Shown in pieces: positions 17,419-26,398 of a stretch of 64,000 nt of DNA. Under the pieces are notes generated by a model. That model was not told the origin of the DNA, did not search any database, and worked only from the letters and a program-made list of their open reading frames with translations. The stretch is from positions 2,245,501 through 2,309,500 of the forward strand of contig JADJRL010000003.1 of the NCBI GenBank assembly GCA_016712225.1, given 5' to 3'. The position numbers and the translations under genes were made by a program. The stretch comes from Candidatus Defluviibacterium haderslevense. Lineage in GTDB: Bacteria > Bacteroidota > Bacteroidia > Chitinophagales > Saprospiraceae. Every line of letters begins with the position of its first letter. Within the stretch, counting starts at the first letter, position 1.

Positions 17419-20211
17419 ATGAGAAAGTATACCCTATTATTATTAAGTTTATTCTTTACTTTCCATATTTCAGTTGAAGCACAATCTGGCAAAGGAAAAC
17501 TAGTAGGGAAAATTGTCGATAAATCTACAGCGTCTGTTGGTGAATTAATAGGTGCAATAATCATAGTAGAAGGTACATCTTTTGGAACAACAACAGATGT
17601 AGAAGGGAATTATAATTTAGAACTGCCTGTTGGAAATTATAACGTCTTTATAAAATATACTGGTTATAAAACGGAGCAAGCCCCAATAATAATTCAAGCC
17701 AATGAAATTACGCATCTTGATATGGCCATTGAGGAAGAAAAAGTTGATTTAAATGAAGTAGTAATTACATCTAAAATTGAAAAATCATCTTCACTTTCAC
17801 TCATTCAGGCTAAAAGGAATGCAGCAGTCATTTCTGATGGAATTTCATCAGATATCATTCGCAAAACCCCGGATAGAAATGTTTCCGATGTATTAAAACG
17901 TGTGACAGGAGCATCGATTCAAGAGGGAAAATTTGCTATAATTAGAGGAATGAATGATCGATATAATGCCGGATATTTGGATAATACTTTATTACCATCC
18001 ACAGAAGCTGATCGAAAAGCTTTCTCTTTTGATGTTGTTCCCGCAGCTTTAATTGATAATGTTCAGATAATCAAAGCTGGTTCTCCAGAATTGTCAGGTG
18101 ATTTTGGTGGAGGTATCATTCGAATCAATACTAAGGCCGTTCCTGAAGCATATACTCAAAGTATTTCTATTGGAGCCCATTACACATCCACAGGAACATT
18201 TAAGAATTTCAAAGAATTTTCTTCGTATCCCGGAGAACAATTTAATATTTTGAATTCCAAAAGATCTTTACCTAATTTGGAAGAAGGACAATTAAAGACT
18301 ACTACCAGTTTTCCTTCATTACTTGAAAAACAAAGATTAGGAGAAACATCGAAGTTATTCAATCATGATTGGGAGAATAAAGAAATAAATGCACCGCTCA
18401 ATCCAAGATTTTCGTATGTGTTGGGTTTTCCAATTGCTCTGAAAAATAATAATAAACTAGGGTTTTTGTTAGCTTTAAATTATTCCGACACGAGAAAAGT
18501 ACAATCTGGTGAAATTAGCTCATATGATGGTAGTGGTCAAGTATCAGATTTTAATGATCAATTGTATCAGAGAAATACAAGTGAGGGAGCTATTTTTAAT
18601 ATTAATTTTGTTGGTGCAAAAAGTCAATTGAGTTTTAGAAATTTGTTCAATTCAAATTTAGATCGAAATACTATTGTACGTACAGGTAAAGCTAATATAA
18701 CAGATGGTATAGATGTAAACAACGTGGCCAATTTTGTTAATTTTAATCGACTTACGAATAGCATACTTTCTTTTAAACAAATATTCGGGACTTCAGTTAC
18801 AGCCTTGAATCTAAATGCAAGTGTAAATTATTCCAATATTTGTCGTAAGACTCCGGATTATAGAATTGCTTCATACACTAAATCACAAGATGATTCCCAA
18901 TTTAATTTATCTACAGGCGATTTTTTTAATTCAAGTACTGGCAGGTATTATTCTGAATTGTTAGAAGATGTTGTTGGGTCTTCACTTGAACTTTCTAAAG
19001 GTTTTAATGATAGATTTAAATCTAATGTTAAAATTGGAGGATTTTATCAATATAGAAATCGTGATTTCAATGGTAGAAGTTTTGTATATGGTGGTGTATT
19101 GAATGATGAAATTACATTGAATCCTGCTATTGATCTATCTGGTAAACATATAGGCGCTGATCAATTATATTTAGTGGAGAAAACTTCTGATGATATAGCA
19201 TATTATCATGGTCAATCCAATGTTTCTGCTGCTTTCCTATCCGTCGATCAAAGATGGATGAGTAAATTAAGATCTTCTTATGGTTTTAGATATGAAATGG
19301 TTGATATACAAGTTGATAACCAAAAATTTAATACAGAAATTGCACAAATACTAAAATCTTCATTATTGCCATCCATCAATTTAACTTATAATTTAAATGA
19401 ACGCGTTAATTTGAGAGCTGCATATTTTGCATCGGTCAATAGACCAGAGTTTAGAGAATTGGCACCATTTGCTTTTTATGTGTTCGACAAGAATGCTGAT
19501 ATTAAGGGAAACAAAAATTTAAAAATAGCAACACTTCACAATATAGATTTAAGATGGGAATTTTATCCTTCGGGAGTTCAACTCATTTCTTTGGGTGTGT
19601 TCCAAAAGTATATTCAAAACCCAGTGGAATTTAGTATTGATATAGCTCAACCTTTTACAACATTTACTTATCAGAATGAAAAATCAGCAAAAATTTCAGG
19701 ATTGGAATTTGAAATGAGAAAAAATTTGAATTTTTTAGGAAGACATAAGGTGTTTAATCAATTTGCCGTATTGTGTAATTTTACCTTAGTCAAATCTTCG
19801 CTACAATTCAATGAAGGTTCTAAAGCTTTAGCAAATAGATCATTACAAGGACAGTCTCCTTATATTGTCAATGTAGGATTACAATATGAGAGTGAAGATA
19901 AAAAATGGTCTGCAAATGTTATGATGAATAGAACTGGAAGAAGGATAGCATATGTTGGTGTAGATCCTAAATATGGTCAAACCAGACAAGATATTTTTGA
20001 AGCTCCAAGATCTGTATTAGATCTTCAGGTTTCCAGGTCATTCAAGAAATTTAGTCTAAAAATTACTTGTTCAGATCTTTTTCATGAACAACAATTGTAT
20101 TATCAGGATACAAATAATAATAAGCACTTTGATGAAGTCGGTGGTGATCGTACCCTATTTAAATATAGTACAGCCTGGCAATCTACCTTATCACTGTCAT
20201 ATAATTTTTAA
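17419..20211 (+). CDS. TonB-dependent outer-membrane receptor
   Basis: About 930 residues from the ATG at 17419; the GTG at 17371 lies in the -7 region. Signal peptide MRKYTLLLLSLFFTFHISVEAQ, then a carboxypeptidase-like regulatory domain (GKIVDKSTASVGELIGAII, TDVEGNYNLELPVG), then a plug with SDGISSDIIRKTPDRNVSDV, LKRVTGASIQ, IIRGMNDRY and SPELSGDFGGGIIRINTK, then the barrel ending TLSLSYNF. It shares the GxxDRY and SPELSG motifs with the receptor at 3561, and neither has a SusD partner. The beta-helix gene 37 bp downstream is its likely operon partner. The adjacent divergent phosphoesterase with a matching operator suggests a phosphorus-containing substrate; this is inference. Confidence 0.9.
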   Translation: MRKYTLLLLSLFFTFHISVEAQSGKGKLVGKIVDKSTASVGELIGAIIIVEGTSFGTTTDVEGNYNLELPVGNYNVFIKYTGYKTEQAPIIIQANEITHLDMAIEEEKVDLNEVVITSKIEKSSSLSLIQAKRNAAVISDGISSDIIRKTPDRNVSDVLKRVTGASIQEGKFAIIRGMNDRYNAGYLDNTLLPSTEADRKAFSFDVVPAALIDNVQIIKAGSPELSGDFGGGIIRINTKAVPEAYTQSISIGAHYTSTGTFKNFKEFSSYPGEQFNILNSKRSLPNLEEGQLKTTTSFPSLLEKQRLGETSKLFNHDWENKEINAPLNPRFSYVLGFPIALKNNNKLGFLLALNYSDTRKVQSGEISSYDGSGQVSDFNDQLYQRNTSEGAIFNINFVGAKSQLSFRNLFNSNLDRNTIVRTGKANITDGIDVNNVANFVNFNRLTNSILSFKQIFGTSVTALNLNASVNYSNICRKTPDYRIASYTKSQDDSQFNLSTGDFFNSSTGRYYSELLEDVVGSSLELSKGFNDRFKSNVKIGGFYQYRNRDFNGRSFVYGGVLNDEITLNPAIDLSGKHIGADQLYLVEKTSDDIAYYHGQSNVSAAFLSVDQRWMSKLRSSYGFRYEMVDIQVDNQKFNTEIAQILKSSLLPSINLTYNLNERVNLRAAYFASVNRPEFRELAPFAFYVFDKNADIKGNKNLKIATLHNIDLRWEFYPSGVQLISLGVFQKYIQNPVEFSIDIAQPFTTFTYQNEKSAKISGLEFEMRKNLNFLGRHKVFNQFAVLCNFTLVKSSLQFNEGSKALANRSLQGQSPYIVNVGLQYESEDKKWSANVMMNRTGRRIAYVGVDPKYGQTRQDIFEAPRSVLDLQVSRSFKKFSLKITCSDLFHEQQLYYQDTNNNKHFDEVGGDRTLFKYSTAWQSTLSLSYNF

Positions 20212-20248
20212 TGAATAATATTTATTAAGTATAAAAAATAGTTTAATT

Positions 20249-22069
20249 ATGAAAAAAGTATTTACATGTTTTGTTTTATTGTTCACCCTTTTGATGACTT
20301 CCGTTTCCTATGCTCAAACAGGCTTTAAATTGAAGGCTACTTCATATGTCGGAGCATTGTCAAGTGATCCTGCAACTGACTGGACACAAAATTGGACTAA
20401 TTGGGATCCAAAAAATACAGCTTATCCTGCCGCTACTGATACCACCACTTTAAATGGTATGGTAACAGGACTACCCATTCTTGGAGAAAAGGAAATATTG
20501 GGATCAGTTACTCTGGATGCTAATGTTGTATACCTTTTGAAAGGTATCATTGTAGTGCGAAATAGTGGCGAATTAACTATTCCTGCTGGAACTATAATTA
20601 GAGCACAATCTGACATTAGTTCAACACCTAAAAATTATGCTTGTATAGTTGTAGAACGTGGAGCTAAGATTAATATCTTAGGAACATCACAATTACCAGT
20701 TGTTTTTACTTCTAATAGAGGTGTTGGATTAAGAGATCGAGGAGATTGGGGAGGAATTCTAATTGCTGGCAAAGCCTATCATAATTTATTAGATGGTACC
20801 ACGAATAATAATATTCAGATGGAAGGATTTAATAATGTATCCTTTGATCCAACCTTAGCAAGATTTGGAGGAACGGATAATAATGATAATTCAGGTGAAA
20901 TCAGTTATTTAAGAATTGAATTTGGTGGCTTAGCATTCGAGACCAATAAGGAAATTAATGGATTAACTTTAGGTGTTGTTGGATCAGCTACTAAATTAGG
21001 TTATGTTCAAGTATCTTATTCTGGTGATGATTCTTTCGAATGGTTTGGTGGAAGTGTAAATGGACATCATCTCATCGCATACAAAGGAACAGATGATGAT
21101 TTTGATACAGATAATGGATATTCTGGTTTAAATCAATTTGGTCTTGGTGTAAGAGATTCTGCTTATTATGATTTGACTTATGGAGCTACATCTGGAGGGT
21201 CTACTTCTGAAGGTTTTGAAAGTGATAATGAAGCTACTGGTACTGCTGCGGTTCGACCAGTGACATCTGCAATCTTTTCTAATTTTACTATGGTTGGCCC
21301 AGTTCCTGTTGGATCAACTTATTCTCAAATGAACACAGTAACTAAAGCAGCTTTCAGACGTGGTGCAAGAATTCGTAGAAATTCAAGTATTAGAATTGTG
21401 AATAGTATCTTCATGGGATATAGAAACTTTCTATTAATGGATGGCGATAGCTGTTTAAGAAAAACCAATTTCCCAGCAGCATTGAATTTGGTTAATCCAA
21501 ATACTCCTGTAGATGTAAAGGAACAAATCTTTTTTACGAACAATTTAATTTGTAATACAGCGAGCGCATTTACCTCTACTACGGATACTACAGCAAATGG
21601 TTTAGTAGAAGTAGCCAGAGCTGCTAATTCAAAAAATAAATTAGAAGCTGCTAATGCTTGGTTGAGACAAGCTGGATCTTTGGCTAATAATATCAATCCA
21701 GTAGACTTTACAGCTGGTACTTTATTGGTTAATCCAGTTGCTGCATCCACTACACCGGATTTCAAACCTGTTGCTAATTCACCAGCATTATCCGGGGCTA
21801 ATTTTTTAGATAATCCGATATTGGTAAACTTAACTACTTCTACCAAAGAGATTGAAAATGCCTTAAACCGTAATTTCATTTATCCAAATCCAATATCTAA
21901 TGGTCAATTAACTTTTGGACATAAAGTAAATTCTTTTGGGATATTTGACATTAAAGGAAATCTTTTGTTGCATGGCGTAGATACTGATCATGTAAATTTG
22001 GATCATTTAATTTCTGGAATATATATTATTAAATTAGATGGCATTGCTCAGAAACTGATTGTAGAATAG
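20249..22069 (+). CDS. Secreted beta-helix protein with T9SS sorting domain, TonB-receptor partner
   Basis: 606 residues. Signal peptide 1-22. The beta-helix body is paralogous to the 9055 product: GTIIRAQSDI, RGDWGGILIAGKAYHNL, GGTDNNDNSGEISYLRIEFG, DDSFEWFGGSVNGHHLIAYK, DDDFDTDNGYSGLNQFGLGV. It ends with a short T9SS type A sorting domain (IYPNPISNGQLTF, about 548 to the end), whereas its paralog ends in a dockerin loop. Family members are often found beside TonB receptors in this phylum and are sometimes misannotated as transporters. A role in surface capture of the receptor's substrate is inferred. A strong terminator closes the operon. Confidence 0.75.
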   Translation: MKKVFTCFVLLFTLLMTSVSYAQTGFKLKATSYVGALSSDPATDWTQNWTNWDPKNTAYPAATDTTTLNGMVTGLPILGEKEILGSVTLDANVVYLLKGIIVVRNSGELTIPAGTIIRAQSDISSTPKNYACIVVERGAKINILGTSQLPVVFTSNRGVGLRDRGDWGGILIAGKAYHNLLDGTTNNNIQMEGFNNVSFDPTLARFGGTDNNDNSGEISYLRIEFGGLAFETNKEINGLTLGVVGSATKLGYVQVSYSGDDSFEWFGGSVNGHHLIAYKGTDDDFDTDNGYSGLNQFGLGVRDSAYYDLTYGATSGGSTSEGFESDNEATGTAAVRPVTSAIFSNFTMVGPVPVGSTYSQMNTVTKAAFRRGARIRRNSSIRIVNSIFMGYRNFLLMDGDSCLRKTNFPAALNLVNPNTPVDVKEQIFFTNNLICNTASAFTSTTDTTANGLVEVARAANSKNKLEAANAWLRQAGSLANNINPVDFTAGTLLVNPVAASTTPDFKPVANSPALSGANFLDNPILVNLTTSTKEIENALNRNFIYPNPISNGQLTFGHKVNSFGIFDIKGNLLLHGVDTDHVNLDHLISGIYIIKLDGIAQKLIVE

Positions 22070-22093
22070 TACATTGTTTTTTTCATTTGTGGT

Positions 22094-22132
22094 GAAAGCA
22101 TATCAGATCATTCCTGATATGCTTTCTTTTTT
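22094..22132 (+). terminator. Rho-independent terminator after the TonB receptor/beta-helix operon
   Basis: GAAAGCATATCAG (22094-22106) pairs perfectly with CTGATATGCTTTC (22114-22126) around a 7-nt loop, followed by TTTTTT. Confidence 0.9.
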
Positions 22133-22179
22133 ATGAATTATCTCATTTTGTTTTACCAAATAGGCCTTAATAATATATT

Positions 22180-22234
22180 TAATATTTATTTAATATATAA
22201 GTAAAATTTAGTTATTGCTAATCTAGTAATTTTG
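22180..22234 (+). promoter_or_regulatory. Possible phased-heptamer operator (site 6) and -7 box
   Basis: TAATATT (22180-22186), TAATATA (22191-22197) and TAAAATT (22202-22208) repeat at 11 bp, and the -7 box TAATTTTG (22227-22234) fits TAnnTTTG in the common phase. The stretch is so AT-rich that chance is a real alternative. Confidence 0.35.
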
Positions 22235-22246
22235 AAAAAAATTCCA

Positions 22247-23041
22247 TTGAAAAGAAATTTAGATTGTGTTGTTATATCCGATGTTCATTTAGGTACTTAT
22301 GGATGTCATGCAAAGGAGCTGAATGATTATTTGCATTCCATCCACACCGATGTACTTATCGTCAATGGTGATTTTATTGATATGTGGCAATTTAGAAAAT
22401 CTTATTTCCCACAGGAGCATATAAAAGTGATTCAATATATTTTGAAGTTATCCAGAAAGGGTACCAAAGTTTATTACTTGACAGGCAATCATGATGATCA
22501 TTTAAGAAAGTATTCCAATTTTAGAACTGGAAATATTTACTTAAGAGATAAACTTATTATAAAATTAGGAGGAAAATTGTATTGGTTTTTTCATGGAGAT
22601 GTCTTTGATGCGAGCGTACTCATTTCCCCCTGGATAGCTAAATTAGGGGGAAAGAGTTATGATATGCTCATTCGATTGAATCGGGTCATTGATCGAATCT
22701 TAGTCAAAATGGGAAGACAAAAAATGTCCATATCAGCAATTGTTAAATCTAAAGTCAAACGTGCTGTGAAGTTTATAGGGGACTTTGAACTAATGGCTAT
22801 TGACCATGCATTCAATGAACAATTTGATTTTGTAGTGTGTGGACATATTCACCAGCCCAAAATTGAAACGATCGTCCGTGATGATAAGCAAGTTACTTAC
22901 ATGAATAGTGGTGATTGGGTGGAGAACCTATCTGCGTTGGAATATGATCAAGGAAATTGGCGTATTTATTATCATGAAAAAGATTTTATTATGCCGGTTA
23001 AAATAAATATCAACAATAATAAAATTCAAGAGGTAGCATGA
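22247..23041 (+). CDS. PlcP/LpxH-type metallophosphoesterase
   Basis: About 264 residues. A TTG at 22232 would add MKKIP but overlaps the -7 box, so I prefer the TTG at 22247 (LKRNLDCVVISDVHLG). Calcineurin-like metal motifs are present: SDVHLGTYGCHA, NGDFIDMW, TGNHDDHL, HGDVFD, CGHIHQPK, and NSGDWVENLSAL near the end. It is in the LpxH-like group (UDP-2,3-diacylglucosamine diphosphatase). The LGTxGCxA and NxGDWVExxxAL blocks are those I associate with PlcP, the phospholipase C that hydrolyses phospholipids to diacylglycerol in phosphate-starved bacteria. The diacylglycerol-consuming btaA-btaB operon lies 0.5 kb away, which favours PlcP. Classical LpxH in lipid A synthesis remains possible. 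Confidence 0.8.
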   Translation: MKRNLDCVVISDVHLGTYGCHAKELNDYLHSIHTDVLIVNGDFIDMWQFRKSYFPQEHIKVIQYILKLSRKGTKVYYLTGNHDDHLRKYSNFRTGNIYLRDKLIIKLGGKLYWFFHGDVFDASVLISPWIAKLGGKSYDMLIRLNRVIDRILVKMGRQKMSISAIVKSKVKRAVKFIGDFELMAIDHAFNEQFDFVVCGHIHQPKIETIVRDDKQVTYMNSGDWVENLSALEYDQGNWRIYYHEKDFIMPVKININNNKIQEVA

Positions 23042-23162
23042 GTAAACTTGATTTCATTTGTACAAGATTTAAAGTTTTAAGGTGATGCGAAATCCTATAT
23101 CTTGAATTGAAATTTATTAAATATTTTTCTGTATTATTTATTTTCTGAATCAACATTTTTTT

Positions 23163-23489
23163 ATGAAATTAATGGAAAAAATTAATCTGGTAAACCATCA
23201 TAAGGAATATAATAAAGATAGAAGCTTTATAAAATATTTCCATTTGTTGGAAAAAAATTTGGAGAAGAAGAAACTATTGAATGAAAAGTATATCCAAGTT
23301 CAGAACATCCGGGAAAGCAGTGTATATAAGGCATTGAATGAGCATCAACAATTTGATCTCGATTATCATATTGCTAAAAATGCTTTGAAATATAAGCTCC
23401 AATTATTGGAAATCAAACGAATAAAATTTATGTTGAATAGTTGGATCAGAACCAATGTTCCAAAGGACTTTTTTGAAAAAAGAAAGTAG
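23163..23489 (+). CDS. Small helical protein of unknown function
   Basis: 108 residues, rich in Lys, Glu, Leu and Asn, predicted all-helical with coiled-coil character (about 5-45 and 70-95). There is no signal peptide, membrane segment or recognised motif. It lies 121 bp after the PlcP-type gene and converges on the glycosyltransferase gene. The ATG at 23163 is the only upstream start, with a second Met three codons later. The reading frame looks genuine because it fills the gap between two real genes, but I cannot assign a function. Confidence 0.5.
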   Translation: MKLMEKINLVNHHKEYNKDRSFIKYFHLLEKNLEKKKLLNEKYIQVQNIRESSVYKALNEHQQFDLDYHIAKNALKYKLQLLEIKRIKFMLNSWIRTNVPKDFFEKRK

Positions 23490-23562
23490 TATATACGTTT
23501 TGAACAATACTATTATTGTATCTACTAAATAAACATTTTTACAAAAAAATGATGGATGGATA

Positions 23563-24594
23563 TCAATTCGATAATGCCAACTCTTCAACTAAATTAGCAT
23601 GTTTTTGATTTTTAGCTAAGGCAAATAATTTTTCCAAAGTTTTCTCAATATTGTTAGCATGAATTTTGGGTAATTCGTGTGTTTGATTTAACCAATTGAT
23701 GATTTCCAAATCAAAATATTTACCCGGCTCTGTTAATACGTGTACTTTTAATTTACTTAAAGCTGCTGCATTACATTGTTGTTCATAGTGTTTAGAGATG
23801 GGAATGGACATTAATTTTTTATTTAGATATAAGGCTTCTGCAGGTGTTTCGAATCCGCCTCCTGTAATTAATCCATGACAACTTATAAGACTTTTATTAA
23901 ATGATTGATTATCTATTGGAAAGTAGTGAATATTGTTTTCACGATAAGGTTCTTTTATTTCTGGCAAGAACCATTGAAATTCAAGGTGTTTTAATTTTTT
24001 AAAAAAGTGAACCAAACAAAATTTTTGATATGCAGGTAAATAGACTGTGATATGTCCCTTGTCAACGACTTCAGCATCTTGTATTTCCTGTTTGATAACA
24101 GGTGGAAAAATAAAATCATCATACGCATCGAAATGAAGTCCAATATAATGTGCTGATTTGGCATAATATTTTAAGATCATTTCTCCAAGGATATTTTTGC
24201 TTGTTGGTCTTGGTGTCAATGATGATTGAAAGCTGGCTTGATGACCAAATTGAATGGAAGGTACATTTTTAATTCTGCAAGCTTGTGCGGTAATGGATTC
24301 AAAGTCGTTGATAATGACATCATATTGTTCTACGGGAAGTTGTCTTGCCAATTTCATAGCATTTAGGAGCTTCATGTCCTTCCAGGTTTTTTGGATGTCC
24401 AATCCGCCACATTCTGAATAGTTCAAACTAATTCCAGAACTTCGGTATTTTATGGGGAGTGGAACGTTTAAGTTAGAATTTGATCCCGATAGAAACACAT
24501 CCACTTCACCATATTGTTCCAGATAGGGCATGAGTTGATAGGCCCGGCTAATATGGCCATTGCCAGTAGCTTGAACGGCATAAAATATTTTCAT
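23563..24594 (-). CDS. MJ1255-family (MurG-like) glycosyltransferase
   Basis: 343 residues, GT-B fold. The N-terminus MKIFYAVQATGNGHISRAY carries the GxGHxxR loop, and the C-terminal nucleotide-sugar site is LITGGGFETPAEALYL followed by KHYEQQCNA. This is the MJ1255/VC2487 family (TIGR00661 type), related to MurG and diacylglycerol glucosyltransferases. It is the last gene of a tight operon with btaB (11-bp gap) and btaA. That suggests a lipid acceptor such as diacylglycerol, giving a phosphorus-free glycolipid alongside betaine lipid, by analogy with the PlcP-Agt pairs of other bacteria. The family differs from the Agt enzymes I know, so substrate and acceptor are inferred. Confidence 0.75.
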   Translation of the reverse strand: MKIFYAVQATGNGHISRAYQLMPYLEQYGEVDVFLSGSNSNLNVPLPIKYRSSGISLNYSECGGLDIQKTWKDMKLLNAMKLARQLPVEQYDVIINDFESITAQACRIKNVPSIQFGHQASFQSSLTPRPTSKNILGEMILKYYAKSAHYIGLHFDAYDDFIFPPVIKQEIQDAEVVDKGHITVYLPAYQKFCLVHFFKKLKHLEFQWFLPEIKEPYRENNIHYFPIDNQSFNKSLISCHGLITGGGFETPAEALYLNKKLMSIPISKHYEQQCNAAALSKLKVHVLTEPGKYFDLEIINWLNQTHELPKIHANNIEKTLEKLFALAKNQKHANLVEELALSN

Positions 24595-24605
24595 GTTGAA
24601 TATTT

Positions 24606-25232
24606 TTAATTATTGATTCCATAAAATGTGAAATAAGTCCAAAGACCAAAATACGCTTTATGAATTCTGAGTTCTTGATTAGGGAATTTATGTACCAGAA
24701 ATGGTGTAAGCTTACCATCCATAGTTACATGATTATTTTTCATGTGTTTCTTGAAAAGATTTAATGAACTATGGTTAAAATCGACAATGGCTATTATACC
24801 GCCTGGTTTGAGTTGTTGTTTGGCTTCTTGTATTAATGCCTTATAATGAGTATCTGTCATACTTAACATATAAGAAAAGATCAATACATCCATTTTAATA
24901 TCAATTAATGAAGCATGATATGATCCTTCAATAATCATAGTGTGGCTATCATGGATCACCTTGCTTTTAGCTATTTGAGCCATGTCCGGTGAAAGCTCTA
25001 CAGCGAATATTTTGGATGATGGGAATTTTTTTCTTAGATGAAGTAAATTGTATCCGGTTCCGCATCCTATTTCTAGAATGTTAAGCGCTTTATCTTCAAA
25101 GCAAGGACAGTTATCGATCAATCGGTTTCTTCCAAACAGGAAAGCCCAACGCGTGGCATCATATATTTTTGATTGGAATTGGTAATATTTTTTTAAATGA
25201 TGATTAATGGGTTGATGATCAACAAAATCCAT
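24606..25232 (-). CDS. btaB: Diacylglycerylhomoserine N-methyltransferase (BtaB-like)
   Basis: 208 residues, class I SAM-dependent methyltransferase: motif I LEIGCGTGYN (53-62), acidic residue in FAVELSPDM (77-84). The N-terminal YDATRWAFLFGR segment (about 24-35) is like that of BtaB proteins. In the known pathway BtaB methylates diacylglycerylhomoserine three times to diacylglyceryl-N,N,N-trimethylhomoserine (DGTS), a betaine lipid without phosphorus. The gene begins 10 bp after btaA, which makes the product of the preceding step. Membrane-associated action at the inner leaflet is expected. A generic methyltransferase cannot be excluded by sequence alone, but the pairing is strong. Confidence 0.85.
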   Translation of the reverse strand: MDFVDHQPINHHLKKYYQFQSKIYDATRWAFLFGRNRLIDNCPCFEDKALNILEIGCGTGYNLLHLRKKFPSSKIFAVELSPDMAQIAKSKVIHDSHTMIIEGSYHASLIDIKMDVLIFSYMLSMTDTHYKALIQEAKQQLKPGGIIAIVDFNHSSLNLFKKHMKNNHVTMDGKLTPFLVHKFPNQELRIHKAYFGLWTYFTFYGINN

Positions 25233-25242
25233 TTTTTAAATT

Positions 25243-26382
25243 TTAATTTATGGTGGCAAGCAATGTAGAAGCATAGGTTCCTACTCGATCTTTTCTTTGA
25301 ATTTGATGGATGAAGTATGGATCTATATTCATTTTTTCTTTGGCGAATTCAGGTATAAAATCAATATTGGAAGCTGCAGAACGCATCAATATTTTAGTTC
25401 CCGGTTGGCTATGATCCAGAATTAATTTCCATTCTCTGTTCAGTGCTTCACGATCATATTTGAGTAACCAGTCTTGGTGATCCAACAGTACAAAATGTGA
25501 GTATGTACTTTGGCTTTTTTCGAGAAATCCATTGAGATGGTTATTGAAAGTGTTGATCTTGTATGTATTGTTGATTAATGTGGGTTGAAACTCAGGTTTC
25601 AAATAATTTGGACTACATGTTTCAGTATAATGTCCAAACAAATACACATGCCAAAAGTAATTGTCCTTGATGTCAATTTGCGTAAAGACATGATCCAACA
25701 TGGATTCTAAATAATTCCATATACTCTTGTTTTCATTTTTGACTACAACATGATATTGTTCTGTCGGAACCCCTGCAAGAGAAAGTACAGCCTGAGACTG
25801 AAACAAGTTATGTGAAAGTATGCTGAGTAGTTTAGGTTTGATGTGATTCCAAATATTATTTTGTTCTTCCAGAGACTGAGATTTCCAAAGTTCTTGCAAT
25901 GCAGATTTTATAGATGATTGATGTCCTAAAATATGTTTGAGTACCCATGCTAAAATACCTGTTGCACCTCTGAAATAAAAACTTTTACGGATACCCTTAC
26001 CGTTGAAATACTGAATATGAGAATCCCAATATTCACTAGCATAATAGGGCAATTTGGATCTGATTTGAGTCCAATAGTATCTTTCTGCATGAATATATTG
26101 GCCTTTCATAAAAAACGAATTGAACACATCATAATGATTGTTTTCAATCATTTTAAGTTTCAATTGTAAGAGTGCATTTTGTCTTGGATTGATATCAACG
26201 CAATGTATTTTTTTGGGATCATCCAACAAATAATCCAAGGCATTACACCCAGCACTTGTTATCATGAGGATCTCACTATTCGTATCTATATTTAATAGCG
26301 CTTTGTCACATCGCGGATCTTCCCAGCACTGATTATAGACTAATTTATTTTTGTGAACTAGGTTGAATAGGTGATTTTTCAT
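25243..26382 (-). CDS. btaA: SAM:diacylglycerol 3-amino-3-carboxypropyltransferase (BtaA, DUF3419)
   Basis: 379 residues, DUF3419 family along its length. Key blocks: VYNQCWEDPRCD (15-26), the SAM site ITSAGCNALDYLLDDP (41-56), and CVDINPRQNALLQLKL (61-76). BtaA moves the 3-amino-3-carboxypropyl group of S-adenosylmethionine to diacylglycerol, making diacylglycerylhomoserine, the first step to DGTS. It is first in the operon btaA-btaB-glycosyltransferase. The minus-strand region above the start has five phased heptamers and an exact -7 box. In studied bacteria btaA-btaB is induced by phosphate starvation, which fits the PlcP-type gene nearby. Confidence 0.9.
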   Translation of the reverse strand: MKNHLFNLVHKNKLVYNQCWEDPRCDKALLNIDTNSEILMITSAGCNALDYLLDDPKKIHCVDINPRQNALLQLKLKMIENNHYDVFNSFFMKGQYIHAERYYWTQIRSKLPYYASEYWDSHIQYFNGKGIRKSFYFRGATGILAWVLKHILGHQSSIKSALQELWKSQSLEEQNNIWNHIKPKLLSILSHNLFQSQAVLSLAGVPTEQYHVVVKNENKSIWNYLESMLDHVFTQIDIKDNYFWHVYLFGHYTETCSPNYLKPEFQPTLINNTYKINTFNNHLNGFLEKSQSTYSHFVLLDHQDWLLKYDREALNREWKLILDHSQPGTKILMRSAASNIDFIPEFAKEKMNIDPYFIHQIQRKDRVGTYASTLLATIN

Positions 26383-26398
26383 GTATCCAATTGTAGTA

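Noticed and set aside
21325..21879. 184-codon minus-strand open frame inside the beta-helix gene
   Set aside because: It is the antisense of a clearly coding frame with a paralog, and its translation shows no domain.
22247..26382. Reading the region as a lipid A locus because of the LpxH-like protein
   Set aside because: No other lpx genes are present, whereas btaA and btaB are adjacent and the protein has PlcP-like blocks; LpxH is kept only as the alternative.
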